Assembly (NCBI GenBank): GCA_037783545.1 | Contig: JBBELK010000298.1 | Coordinates: 3,534,001-3,598,000, forward strand | Length of the DNA stretch: 64,000 nt | Reading direction: 5' to 3' | DNA from: Henricia sp. BOLD:AAB3569 | Taxonomy: Eukaryota > Echinodermata > Asteroidea > Spinulosida > Echinasteridae | Shown here: piece by piece, positions 10,131 through 21,500 of the stretch | Position numbering within the stretch: position 1 is the first letter of the stretch | Layout of the letters: each line of letters starts with the position of its first letter | The notes under the pieces: generated by a model | The model's database searches: none | Told to the model about the DNA's origin: nothing | Seen by the model: the letters and a program-made list of their open reading frames with translations, nothing else | Translations under genes and position numbers: made by a program

Positions 10131-12541
10131 TACAGCCAAAATGGTCGGAGAAATCCTATAAAATACACAAAAACTTTCACCACCAACCGCCTACTTAAAA
10201 AAAGACATCCATCTTATAGCTTTCAAATCGAAATATTACTGCTTTAAAACTTAGACTCTGTGTGGACTACAAAAAGTAATGCTATAGCTGCTTTAATATT
10301 TCGTAATTTTGTAAGAAAATAAGTTGTAAATGAATCAAAAATTGCGGCAAGACATTTTAAATATCTCCACACATTTTTAAATAATTTTGTAACGTAATAC
10401 TCATATACATAGGGCTGGCAAGGAAATAGGTATATTTCCTTGCTCTGTGATGATGAGTCTGTTTAAAGCTTTATGCACCTGTAGCTTTATGCACCTGCAG
10501 GGCTGCTGAGTCATAATTTGCTTAATTAATTGGTTAAGTGTGTGGACCTATAGCTTTTATCAAATAAACAAAGGTATGGAGTCAAAGCCGCGATTTAAAC
10601 TAGTTAATCTACTAAATTAATCTATGATGGAATCATATATTCTTCCGTGAGTGTTGTAACTAAATTAGTTTATCAAACTTTCTAAAACACATAATCATAA
10701 TAATTTACATAGGATTTTCATACAATTGTGTGTTTTTTTCTCACCCCACCAGGAAGACAGACCGAGAGAATACAAACAGATAATGAAACATGATAAAAAC
10801 AAAGAAACAGAAGGCTTCATAATAAAATGAAATCAACGGCAATATATAGCGGACCTGAGCCCATTCCGACCTTCTTTATTCAACTTCACTGCTGGTTTTG
10901 GTAATAGATGTTCCAGAAAAAGCGTGCAGTTTATGTGTATGACTGAATCATCTCCAATTAACTCAAATTATTTTTCAATTATGTCTTTATATAATGTACT
11001 GGATCATAGATTTAGAAAGCACTTCTTCTGGAAGCTTAATTTCCAGATTCTGGGCACAACTGGGACACCGTAGTGTGACATGTGACTAGTCTGCCAATTT
11101 ACATGACGTAACTTTAGCAAGTCTACTTTTGCATGCGTTTGCAAAAACAAAGCTGGCGTCGTACGGCGACGTTGCTCTTTCTTGAGATTTTACTCCCAGG
11201 TAGGGTTGGACATAAGGAATCTGACAAAGGAGCCAAAAGGTTCTTTTTGGCTGCTTTATTGTGGTCAAAACAGTGATAAAGGCTTATGTGCGTGAAATAT
11301 CATGACTCGAGGATATTAGGGACTGAGGATGAATGCAGGACGTTCAGACGTGGAGCTGCTCATGATGCTTTTATGTAAGTAATCAGCATAATAACGGAAA
11401 TATGAAGGCAACATTTGAAGTCTGTGCCTGTTAATTACAAACTGTATTACATTTTGGAATGTGACATGTTATTGGAATACTGCATCAACATGCAGGTACT
11501 AGGGACTGCACTGCAGTGCTTTTGTTTCATGTTCTGAATTTGATGCAGAGTTTTGATTATCTCCAATAATTGTTTGTAACAATACAGATAATTCTGAAGG
11601 ACATGAATCTCCAAGACAAAGTGTCAACAAATGCCTTTGTTGGAGTTCATTTGAATAGCTTGTGACTTGAATTGAGACCCAGAGACTTGTGGTGGACTTG
11701 TAAAGGCTTGCGAGGACTTGTGATGGACTCGACTACAACCCTGATTGCTGATTGCAATGAGGTCCTTGACATAACGGAATGATCTTCTGTATCAACAAGA
11801 TCAACAGATTCAGCTGTTTTCAGCAGCAGAAATGTTTTTCTTATGACAAGTAATTCCTTCATGCGAATTATTAGTATTATTATTTATTTCTGGTATTCAT
11901 ACCAAGGATTCCTCTAAAGTGCCCTCACTTGCAAGCGTGAGCACTTACCGTACAACAATTATTTAAAAGTAAGGTCACTTTTAGAATTTTAATAATTGTT
12001 CATTGCTGTATATATTTTATTATTTTTATCCAGTTATGTACAATCTTCGCTCAACATACAGTCACATGGGATGTCCTGTCTTTATCAGACGATAAAGACC
12101 AGCTGGTCTGAACACTTTCTGGTCTGGTCTAAATACAGGATGTAAACACTTGTAAAACATCCTGCATTAAAGGTAACACCGGCTTCGTTGGGCTATTTTG
12201 GGCTCGAAATTGACCCATACAAGATTCTGAATGCCCTTCTAAAATAAACTGAATATATCCTGAAAAGAAACCACGAAATTTTGCCGTTTTTTTGCAATTT
12301 TCAAAAAACCGAGGTCACGTGACTCCTCGATCTACTTACATTTTTTTAAAAAGAGCAATCGTGTCCGACAAAATTAATTATTAACAAAGTGTGTTGCTTT
12401 GCCAATATCCTAATACAAGCACAATTTTTAATTTTATTGTAAAATGCATTTGCTGGCGGCTGCGTACCGAAGCAGCTCAACCCTAACACTTATTGAGGGC
12501 GCTATTTCGTTTGTTGTCCGATTTAGGATCCATACACGACA
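10131..12541. other. Non-coding stretch with a SINE 3' fragment (11869-11950)
   Basis: 11869-11950 matches the 3' part of the SINE at 22815-23195, including the ATT repeat and the CTGGTATTCATACCAAGGAT block, so it is a truncated minus-strand copy. I see nothing else I can name; all frames are under 75 codons. Confidence 0.5.
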
Positions 12542-12841
12542 AGACTGGTTCCCGTCAACATTTTCCACATAGGAGAATATAAGGACAGGTAAAAAACGCT
12601 TCATCTTGATCTGTGATTGGTCGTCTTTGCGCGTGCGCATTGTGTATTATATATTTTAAAATTGGCGAAGCCCTTTGCTTTAGGCAATGTACTTTATTTA
12701 CATAATTGGATATGTTCGACACGCACGGCCGGGTTAAAAATGTCAATGCAAAATATGCGCACTTACAAAAAAATACATAATAATAATAATAACCACGTGA
12801 CGGGTAGAATTCTGCCCGTCATGGCTGCCCTTTACCGATCT
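12542..12841. mobile_element. Truncated inverted copy of the 43213-43561 element
   Basis: It starts AGACTGGTTCCCGTCAACA and continues, in the opposite orientation, through the same blocks found at 43280-43561, including GCGCGTGCGCATTGTG, the AAGCCCTTTGCTTTAGGCAA block and the palindrome around ACGGGTAGAATTCTGCCCGT. Similarity stops after CTTTACCGATC, so the far end is lost. Confidence 0.7.
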
Positions 12842-13090
12842 TGGCAAAACAAACTATTTTGATCGATAAATAATTGGGCATGTAACGGCGCGGCGAAACT
12901 AGAATTCAAAACGAAGACGTCTGGGTGCCATACATAACATTACATTACGTCATTGGTATGCGCTCGGAACGCTTGGAATGTGCGTGGAATTTTCAGGGAA
13001 CCGTGCACGTGACCCTGCCAAAGGATACAAGACCGTATTTCGGTAGGTCGAAGTGTGAATGGCGCCCTCTATCGGCAGTGGGCGGGGCGT
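12842..13090. other. Short non-coding stretch
   Basis: No supported feature; it leads into the 468 bp tandem repeat. Confidence 0.3.
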
Positions 13091-15328
13091 GTCCATATCG
13101 AGCAACACCCTACATGCACATCGACACGATTGTACATTCATATAAAATGTGCACATCGAAAGTCTCGTTTCAGTTGAAATTGTTTTTAAATAAATTTAAT
13201 AAAAAGCTGGAAAACTATACTTGTTTGATGGCTTAGTTGGTTGGAATAAACAACAATTAAACTGGGTAGGCCTATAGGCCTATGTATAAAAATATAGTAC
13301 GTTCGTCGGATCTCGTATGTAATTTTGTACACAAATCTTGGGCTTCCGAGGCGTGGCCGCTTCAAACTCGTAAAACGCGGTGAATTTATGAACACGATGA
13401 AACATGCTACATTGATACGGCGAACGTTGAACATTCACACCGACTATACATGATTACACATTCACACCGAACATGGTGCACTGTTAATATCGAGAAGGTG
13501 GAACGTGCACACCGAGCACTGTGCTACTATGGCAACCGAGCATCATGCTGCATTCACATGTCCATATCGAGCAACACCCTACATGCACATCGACACGATT
13601 GTACATTCATATAGAATGTGCACATCGAAAGTGTCGTTTCAGTTGAAATTGTATTTAAATAAATGTAATAAAAAGCTGGAAAACTATACTTGTTTGTTGG
13701 CTTAGTTGGTTGGAATAAACAACAATTAAACGGGGTAGGCCTATAGGCCTATGTATAAAAATATAGTACGTTCGTCGGATCTCGTATGTAATTGTGTACT
13801 AAAATCTTGAGCTTCCGAGGCGTGGCCGCTTCAAAATGGTAAAACGCGGTGACTTTATGAACACGATGAAATATGCTACATTGAAACGCAGAACGTTGAA
13901 CATTCACACCGACTAAAACGGATTACACATTCACAACGAACATGGTGCACTGTTAATATCGAGAAGGTGGAACGTGCACACCGAGCACTGTGCTATATGG
14001 AAACCGAGCATCATGCTACATTCACATGTCCAAACCGAGCAACACCTATACATGCACATCGACAATTAAGATTGTACATTCCTATCGAGAAGGTGCACAT
14101 CGAAAGTGTCGTTTCAGTTGAAATTGTATTTAAAAAAATGTAATAAAAAGCTGGAAAACTATACTTGTTTGTTGACTTAGTTGGTTAGAGTAAACACATA
14201 TTAAACTGGGTATGTATAAAAATCTAGTCAATCTGTGTAACATTTACATTTTCTTACGTCAATTTGTTTGTGGATTACTTTATATGCATACATTTTGTGG
14301 GGCGTTTTTGTTAATGGCCGCCTATAGGCACAGCCAAAAACACTTTGACACTTGATGGGGCGATCTGTCAGTAGAAAAACCGCAATCACCAAACTTCGAT
14401 ATAAACGCACTGAATTACATTTACACCTGTGTACGAACATCTGCAAGGCTGGAAAACATGAAAACCCGAACTCGATACAAACAGTGGCATTGGGACTATA
14501 GTGTATTGACTCACTGGCTGACCAAAAGCAACGTGATAATACTAAATTCACTGCACTCCACGCCCACCCAATTCACCAGACAACGTCTGTGTGCTATTCG
14601 TATCATTCATTCATTACACGTAGAATAATAACCGCTGACACCAATCATCCAAACGCACGCATTGCATAGCACTTACTATGAACTAATTCACTACGCAGCT
14701 AGCAAGACCCTAATCCCTGACCTCGATAACCCGCCCGATTCCAGACCCTGTGCCACGTGTATTGAAACACTACTCCACCCGCGGTACAACACACAGTTTT
14801 AGTTCATAAACACAAAACGTGAAGGTCGCCAACCCCACGATTTCCTATCCTTCCGTGCGTACCAACAACTGTAGCAATACATGTACACGTACATGTAAGC
14901 TAAGTTTGAGTCTGAAACAGCCGTTGTGACTAAACGATAACAACTAAATATGGCATTTCGGGAACTACGTAATTTTTCAAAAAAGTCACGACAGAAGATG
15001 CACATCGACAACATGTTACTAGCACCATTCATTCAGACATGATGAAAGATGCTACACTGATACGGCGAACGTTGAACATTGACACCGACTATGATGCAAC
15101 ACTGACATCGACAAGGTGCAACACACAACACTGACATCGAACATGGCGCACTGTTAATATCGAGAAGGTGGAACGTTCACACCGAGCACTGTGCTATATG
15201 GCAACCGAGCATCATGCTACATTCACATGTCCATACCGAGCACCATCCTACATGCACATCGACAAGATTGTACATTCATATCGAGAAGGTGCACATCGAA
15301 AGTGTCGTTCCAGGGCCACCGTAGTAAC
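13091..15328 (+). repeat. ~468 bp tandem repeat, two full units and an interrupted third
   Basis: Unit starts (GTCCATATCGAGCAACACCC or a variant) lie at 13091, 13559 and 14028, giving unit lengths of 468 and 469 bp. The third unit follows the others to about 14245, is then interrupted by ~790 bp of unrelated DNA, and resumes at about 15035 with GATGCTACACTGATACGGCG. A fourth start is at 15230. Each unit has short quasi-repeats (CACATCGACA, CACACCGAAC, ATCGAGAAGGTG) and a TAGGCCTATAGGCCTA palindrome. The frames at 12925-13236 and 13505-13705 are the same frame read in two units, without known domains. Confidence 0.8.
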
Positions 15329-15587
15329 GAGTCCATACCGACGACGGTCGAAATCGTCTTGAATATAATAAACCTTGCATTATCGCGGCAGATTCCATTT
15401 TGTGGAATTTCAGCGTAATAGGCCCGAAATTTGCGCCACACTGAAGCAAGATGGTAGTTTTTCAATTTGTTTTTCTCTCCGGATATGTTCATTTTGACGT
15501 CATGGGGTGAAACAAATTTACATAAATGTTTAATTACTTTTGAAAGCCTTCATCCTGTGTGAAAGTATTTAATTTCTTAAAGAAATT

Positions 15588-15757
15588 AAATACTTTGAAT
15601 ACGTTTAATATTACGTTTAATATTACGTTTAATACTTTTATTACGTTTAATACTTTTAATACTTTCAATACGTTTAATACTTTTAATACTTTCAATACGT
15701 TTAATACTTTTAATACGTTTAATACTTTTAATACTTTCAATACGTTTAATATTACGC
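15588..15757. repeat. Minisatellite of TACGTTTAATACTTTTAA-type units
   Basis: Repeats of ACGTTTAATACTTT and TTTCAATACG in irregular alternation. The corresponding array in copy 2 (49608-49741) is shorter and arranged differently, so it has changed since duplication. The asparagine/threonine/phenylalanine frame through it is an artefact. Confidence 0.85.
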
Positions 15758-16015
15758 ACGCGTACTAGCCGAGGTTACCTCAGCTCTAGCTTTATCATGT
15801 GGTTTTCTGTATTAGAGCTTAGGGTACTTTATCAACATGAACACGACATCTCAAATCATTGAAATCAAAATGTTTAATTTTCTCCCCGTGACACACTAAT
15901 TCCCACTGGGACTCACCCACACATTGTCTGGCATAACCACTACGCAGGTCCTTAAGAGAAATAACTAGCCACGATGAAGATTCTGCCTGCAATTGCAGCG
16001 AAAAAAGGAGGCCCT

Positions 16016-16222
16016 GGGTTTTCGGATTGCTCGGGACGACGGATCGTTGCTTTGTAATTGTGCACAGATGTGTGTGCACACTTATCTGCACCCGCACCGC
16101 GTACGTCCGAGTCGTCGGGTGTGCGCTTCAGTCGGCGGGTTGGTCGGACATAGGCGCTAGGCCGACGCGGTGTGAGTGCAGATAAGTGTGCACACCAGTC
16201 TGTACACAAAGCAACGAGCCAT
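16016..16222. mobile_element. Palindromic MITE, copy 1
   Basis: Arms of ~80 bp starting CGGGACGACGG and containing GTGCACACTTATCTGCAC are mirrored at 16140-16229. The copy 2 equivalent is at about 50026-50209 and differs by short indels in the loop. The parent block AGGAGGCCCTGGGTTTTCGG (15996-16015) also occurs inverted at 16955-16977. Confidence 0.65.
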
Positions 16223-16693
16223 CGTCCCGATAGTCTGGTACCCGGACCAATTTCTTTTTGACTAGACTGAATTTAAGGTTCGCCAGCCGCCAATTCCGCC
16301 ATTTTGAAACAGGAAGAATTCCTCCTTTTTCCGAAGGTTTCCGAAGTTACCCAAATGTACGTCCAGTCGTCCGGACGTTACCGTCATTGTTTCGAGAATT
16401 TGAATTGATGTCGCGTGCACGTACGCGTGCCGCTGCGTGTGTATTTATGGTGATGCCACGGATTTAAAACTACGCAGTGGCTATCAATGGCTATAGTTAC
16501 GGTAACCGTATGAATGGCTATAGTTACGGGATTGCAACAGCAGATTAAAACTAATGTACAATATGGAGCTCACTGGGTGATGCAGACAAGGTTCGAATTT
16601 TCTTTTTTAAGCTAGCCTACATGTATATTAAAATTTAAGGTTGATATATTAAATTTGTACCCCTTTCAAATTGTTGTACACTCATGCTATAAT

Positions 16694-16811
16694 AGCGCGC
16701 TATAATAGCGCGCAACGCGCGCAACGCGCGCAACGCGCGCAACGCGCGCAACGCGCGCAACGCGCGCAACGCGCGCAACGCGCGCAACGCGCGCAACGCG
16801 CGCAACGCGCT
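16694..16811. repeat. 9 bp GCGCGCAAC minisatellite, expanded
   Basis: The 9 bp unit GCGCGCAAC is repeated with 11 occurrences of AAC in perfect register. At the orthologous place in copy 2 (50672-50700) there is a single unit. Being 9 bp it keeps frame, which creates an alternating arginine/alanine/glutamine open frame (16671-16853) that is not a gene. Confidence 0.95.
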
Positions 16812-17116
16812 TTGAAAATTAACGGTTATGTGCTCCTAAAAATAAATGCATGACGTAATGCTTAAAGTGTATTTTAAACACCACAGTAGCTGGTCCTCAT
16901 ATTCAGTCTCTGTATGTGAAATATGTGGAGCGGGAACCAGTCTGTCGTCCCGAGCGAACCGAAAACGCAGGGCCTCCTCATAAAGGGGACAGGCTAAGAA
17001 CTGCCAAGACTCAAATCGCCCGGCAAACCGAAACTACTACAAAACAGCCCGACGTCTTACAAATTGCGTCTGTGGAACACCAAAAGGGCGTAGTATTACA
17101 CAGGCACAGGCTATAC

Positions 17117-17580
17117 ATCGCTACTCCATAAGACACTGTGCTTTATTTCACTACACAAACTTGAAATCACTACATCCATACACTGTGTACAAAAAAGAAA
17201 GCCCCAACCTACAAAGAAGGAAAATCGCTACATCGCTACTCCATAGACACTGTGATATATTTCACTACACAAACTTGAAATTGCTACACCCATACATTGT
17301 GTACAAAAAAGAAAGCCCCAACCTAGCTACAAAGAAGAAATTCGCTACATCGCTACTCCATAAGACACTGTGCTTAGTTCACTACACAAACTTGTAATCA
17401 CTACACCCATACATTGTGTACAAAAATGAAAGCCCCAACCTAGCTATAAAGGAAATTCGCTACATCGCTACTCCATAAGACGCTACTCCATGAGTTCACT
17501 ACACAAACTTTAAATCACAAAAATCCATACAGTGTGTACAAAAAAGAAGGCCCCAACCTACAAAGAAGGAAAATCGCTTT
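17117..17580 (+). repeat. ~115 bp satellite, four units in copy 1
   Basis: Units begin CATCGCTACTCCATA at 17117, 17230, 17348 and 17464. Each contains TTCACTACACAAACTTG, a CCATACA-TGTGTACAAAAA block and GAAAGCCCCAACCTA. The copy 2 array (51005-51590) has five. Length changes are within and between units, so unequal exchange is likely. Confidence 0.9.
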
Positions 17581-17604
17581 CTCAGAAAATCTTAAATTTT
17601 CATC

Positions 17605-17860
17605 AGGGACCAATTTCATGGCGCTGTTTAGCACAAACAATTTGCTTAGCACATAATTTATTTGATTTATAAAATGGGTTCCCAAAAAAAACTGAATGTC
17701 AATAGAAACAGTATAGCCTAAGGTGTACCAAAATATTAGTAAATCATCTACAATTTTGCCTGACCTGGCAACTCATAGGCCTATGTTGTCAAGCAAAGCA
17801 ATTCAGCGCTAAGCATATTTTTGTGCTAAATTTAACAGTCCTATGAAATTGGCCAATGAT
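17605..17860. mobile_element. MITE with GGGACCAATTTCATGG ends, copy 1
   Basis: The left end GGGACCAATTTCATGG plus GCTGTTTAGCACAAA is mirrored by TTTGTGCTAAA plus CCTATGAAATTGGCC. The equivalent in copy 2 is 53405-53663. The uninterrupted TCA at 17603-17605 is the empty site for the Harbinger element of copy 2. Confidence 0.7.
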
Positions 17861-17984
17861 CTGCATTTACTGATGCTTCTTAAGTCCTTTTGAGGGAAAA
17901 ATACTCTTGGAAATATCACCGGAAGTGCTTCTCAGCCAACCAAAGAACAGTCCTCCTTACCATTACCCCCACCCCCGTTTCCCC

Positions 17985-18032
17985 CAAAACCCCCCCCCCC
18001 CCCCCCGTACTGCCCCCCCCCCCCCCCCCCCG
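17985..18032. repeat. Poly-C tracts
   Basis: Two C runs separated by a short interruption. The same place in copy 2 (53776-53837) has three runs, so the tract is length-unstable. The proline-rich frame across it (17907-18245) is an artefact. Confidence 0.9.
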
Positions 18033-18511
18033 CCCCAGTTTTTGTCTGCTTTGAACCGTTGCTTGGGGATTTTGACGCAAAATTCAAATGTTCAGTTCAT
18101 CCGGGAGCGAAATCCGCATGTTTTGCGCCATGTTTGGGGTCAGTTTTATAACAAAGGATCCTTTAAGCACCTGTTCATGCATCATGCGCCGTGCCAATAC
18201 AAATTAAATATATTAACCTTAAAATATTACACATGCTTACTTTAGCATCAAAAATCAAATTCAAACCTAATTGTCTGCATCATCGTAAAATAAACACGCG
18301 GCGAAACACTGACAAATCGTACCCGACGATTAACGATAACGTCCGGACGTGCATTCGGGTAACTTCGGGAACCTTCGGGAAAAGGAGGAATTCCTCCCGT
18401 TTCAATATGGCGGACAAACATGTATACTGGTGATCGATTTTTTTGGTCCGGGAACCAGACTAGCTTTTGCCTCACACGTCTGTATGCGCATGCGTACATA
18501 ATTTGAATTGA

Positions 18512-21500
18512 TTAGTAAAGAATAACTACCGGCTCCACCTCATTATGACATGGGTGAAACTTGCATACACAGCAGCAAACCAACAGTACAACAAAAATAA
18601 CAGCTGCACTACTACCTCCCACAGTTCCACCAGTTGTACTGTACCCTGCAACGCTCTCTCTGGGCATGATGCAGAGAGGTAAATCAGACGACCACTGGCC
18701 ATTAGCCTGGCAGATCAGCATAGGAGATCCTTCCAAGAAGAAACCACTGTCACAAACCACACTCACGGTTGAATTTACAAGATACACCCACCCGGTCACA
18801 TTTCCATCCTCTACTGTTCCAGGAAAACCACAATTGACGATCTTGACTGCATTTGTTTTGAATTTGGAGATGATGCCCATTACCAAAAGGGTCTCGTTTG
18901 CAAATGCAAGGCTTCCCGTTGTGACGGCGTCAAAGACACACTCGACTGAATTCCCGCACATGCCCTTGACTGCCCGACTTACAACATCCAAATCTGGAAT
19001 ACGAAGGACAGGCGAAAAACTAGGAAGATAGTAGGAATTGTAGTCATACGGTGGAATGTAACTAAAAATGGAATCTTCTGGGGCAACCAGCCACGCCAAA
19101 CCAAAATCGTTTATCTGTCCAAGAGTAGAAGTTGGTTTTATGACTGAGCCATTTGGGAATTTAAGGTCATCTTCTGCGTCGCCATTAAAGTTACCCAGCA
19201 GCCCTACAACTCGACCCTGCAATTTGGTGTCCAGCTGAGCAATAAAAGACATCACTTCGGGGTTGTTAATCACGATAAGGCCAAAGCCAGCAGCAAATGT
19301 TATCTTGATTTTCGTGAGGTCAGACCCAAGGTTGATTTGTACACCTTTGAAGTGGTAAACTCGAATCTGTAAATCGAGACGAAGTGGTTTGCCATCAACA
19401 AGTATCGACGTCTCATTCTGACTAGATATCTGCACCTGGACCGTGGAGGAATCGTCGGTCTTCATAGCAAATGCCGTAAACACAGAAGCTTGCCTGTCAC
19501 GGTACTTTTCCATTCGAGCTTGAAAAATCAGATTATGGAGTGGCGAGTGTGCCATCAGGAACTCCCCAGCACCGTTAAAAGTGAACGTGTTGCCGTCAAA
19601 ACTAGTCATGTGTGGATCACCTGTACCGCCTGCAGGCCTAGGTGGATTGTATTCAGAGCAATCATCAGATGGTCTATATTTGTAGTAGGTACCACAGTTG
19701 TCCGACAGCTTACAGCATCCTAGCGCTGGTAAAACATCATACCATTGGTGTTTCCAAAAGTTATCTCCCGGGGAGAATGTGTCTGCCGTCCCTCCTCCTA
19801 GAGGGCCCAGGAGGATGTTACCATCTGCTCTGTAACAGCATTGCTGACCGGATCCCGATGCAGAGGAGATGGTGGACCTATAACAATTTTGGGCATCGGG
19901 GTGAACAAATGTAAATTCAGTGGACGGTGAAAGGTTTAGAGCATCCGCTCTGGCCTGATCCGATGTGCAGGGGCAATGGCCTATGCCAGATGGGGTTTTC
20001 AATAAGCGCTCGTTAAATATGATGCAGGGAAGGTTCACGAGATAACTTGTTACAAGTCGTATGCCAGTATATAACCTGCGAACCACATTATCAGGTTCAG
20101 TAGGTGTGAGATAGAATACCGAAATTGATATTGCTTCACCTTTGGTCGTGACGTCTTCTGGACGAATTGTCAAAGTCCCAAGGTTCAGAAGACTCGTTTT
20201 TATGGTGACTCCTTCCATTAAGACGGGATTTCCGTCTGTGTTTAAATCTGCATTTTGCATCACTAAATCCAAGTACAAGTAGTCATCCACGATATTAGAA
20301 GGGTCCCAGGTTAAAATGATGGGGTCGTCCAACGTGAGGTCAATCACACCACCTCTTCTCTCAGATTTCATCTGCTGAACATCGACAAGTGGTGGAAGTT
20401 CTTTCTCAGAAGCAATGTAGACGACGCCAGAATATGTTACACCGTTGTCGAGCGACACGTACACCGAAGTTAGCCCCACTTTGTAGAATGTAGGAGTAAC
20501 GCAGACGACAGCGTAATACCCCATGCGATCGGTGGAAACGACGACATCTCCGAAACCGGTGGTAAACCTGCACCTTGCATTCTGATTAATTAACGCCGTT
20601 TTGGATAACTCTAAACAGGGAATAGTGATGGTTATAACCTCTCCTCCAAGCTCTCTCAGATAGTGCGGTGACGAACTCAGCAGCTGTTCATTGCCCAGTA
20701 AAGATAGACCCGCGGCGTACCCATAGGTTTCTTCGGACTGATGACCATAAACAATGACTGAAAGGGGTGACATTTGTGAACCCGTTTGCTCCACGAAATA
20801 TACACCTTCTCCTTTGGGCAGTGTGACAATAAGGGATGTGTAGTCAGTTCCGGGAACAACACTTTCCTCCACGTCAGTGCCTTTTATAGGGAGGCCATTA
20901 AGATGCACGGTCTGGCGGGAAATAGTTCTCACAACGATACTGATAAAGTTAAAATAGCCACTGGAATCACCTGTGGGATGTGGAGGTGTCGTGAAACCAA
21001 AGAGATATCCAAAGTTTTCCTCTACAGGGACCTGAATAAAAGACGGGTCGACCACTTTACCATTTATAGTGACCAAGTGTTGCATCATCAGAGTTGGCTT
21101 ATTTGATAATACCATGCCGGAACCAGTCAGATTACCCTCCCAGAACTCACCGGGCTCCAAATCACGATCTGGAAAGCCGGGAATTGTGACTGTTGTACGA
21201 GTAAACGCCACAATTCGGTACATGTTGCTATCGGTGCTTTGAGAGGCAGTGTAAATGTGTCTCTGTCCCCAACTCTTGACAGGAACCAACTGCTCAGTCA
21301 TCGCGTCGCAAGCAGACTTCCCATGGTTAACGCATTCCTTGCCACTAAAAACAGAAACAGGTTTGTCGCTTTGGATGATGCTTCCTGTAAAGTCCTGGGT
21401 TCTATCTTGTCCTTGGATTTGCACAGCTTCCAGCTGATTCAGCATGAAGGTCATTACATCACCTGCACTGTATGTAGTCCCTTCAAATGTGGCAGATCCG

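Larger units (their letters stand above)
16231..18462. mobile_element. Large TIR element with TAGTCTGGT ends, copy 1
   Basis: The left end TAGTCTGGTACCCGGACC and right end GGTCCGGGAACCAGACTA are inverted. Further inverted blocks follow inward: CAGGAAGAATTCCTCCTTTT with ACTTCGG/CCGAAG and CGTCCGGACGT, at 16300-16385 and 18330-18410. The inverted ends are therefore about 130-150 bp. Inside are the GCGCGCAAC minisatellite, the ~115 bp satellite, a GGGACCAATTTCATGG MITE and a poly-C tract. Ends of the type TAG-TGGTTCCCG recur in the element at 43213-43561, which has a 9 bp duplication; no duplication is visible here. There is no transposase frame. Confidence 0.65.

Noticed and set aside
15534-15768. 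Asparagine/threonine/phenylalanine repeat proteins on both strands
   Set aside because: They are readings of the TTTAATACTTT minisatellite.
16671-16853. Arginine/alanine/glutamine repeat protein
   Set aside because: It is the translation of a 9 bp minisatellite that has one unit in the other copy.
17117-17580. CRISPR-like array
   Set aside because: The repeat is a contiguous ~115 bp satellite without unique spacers, in an animal genome.
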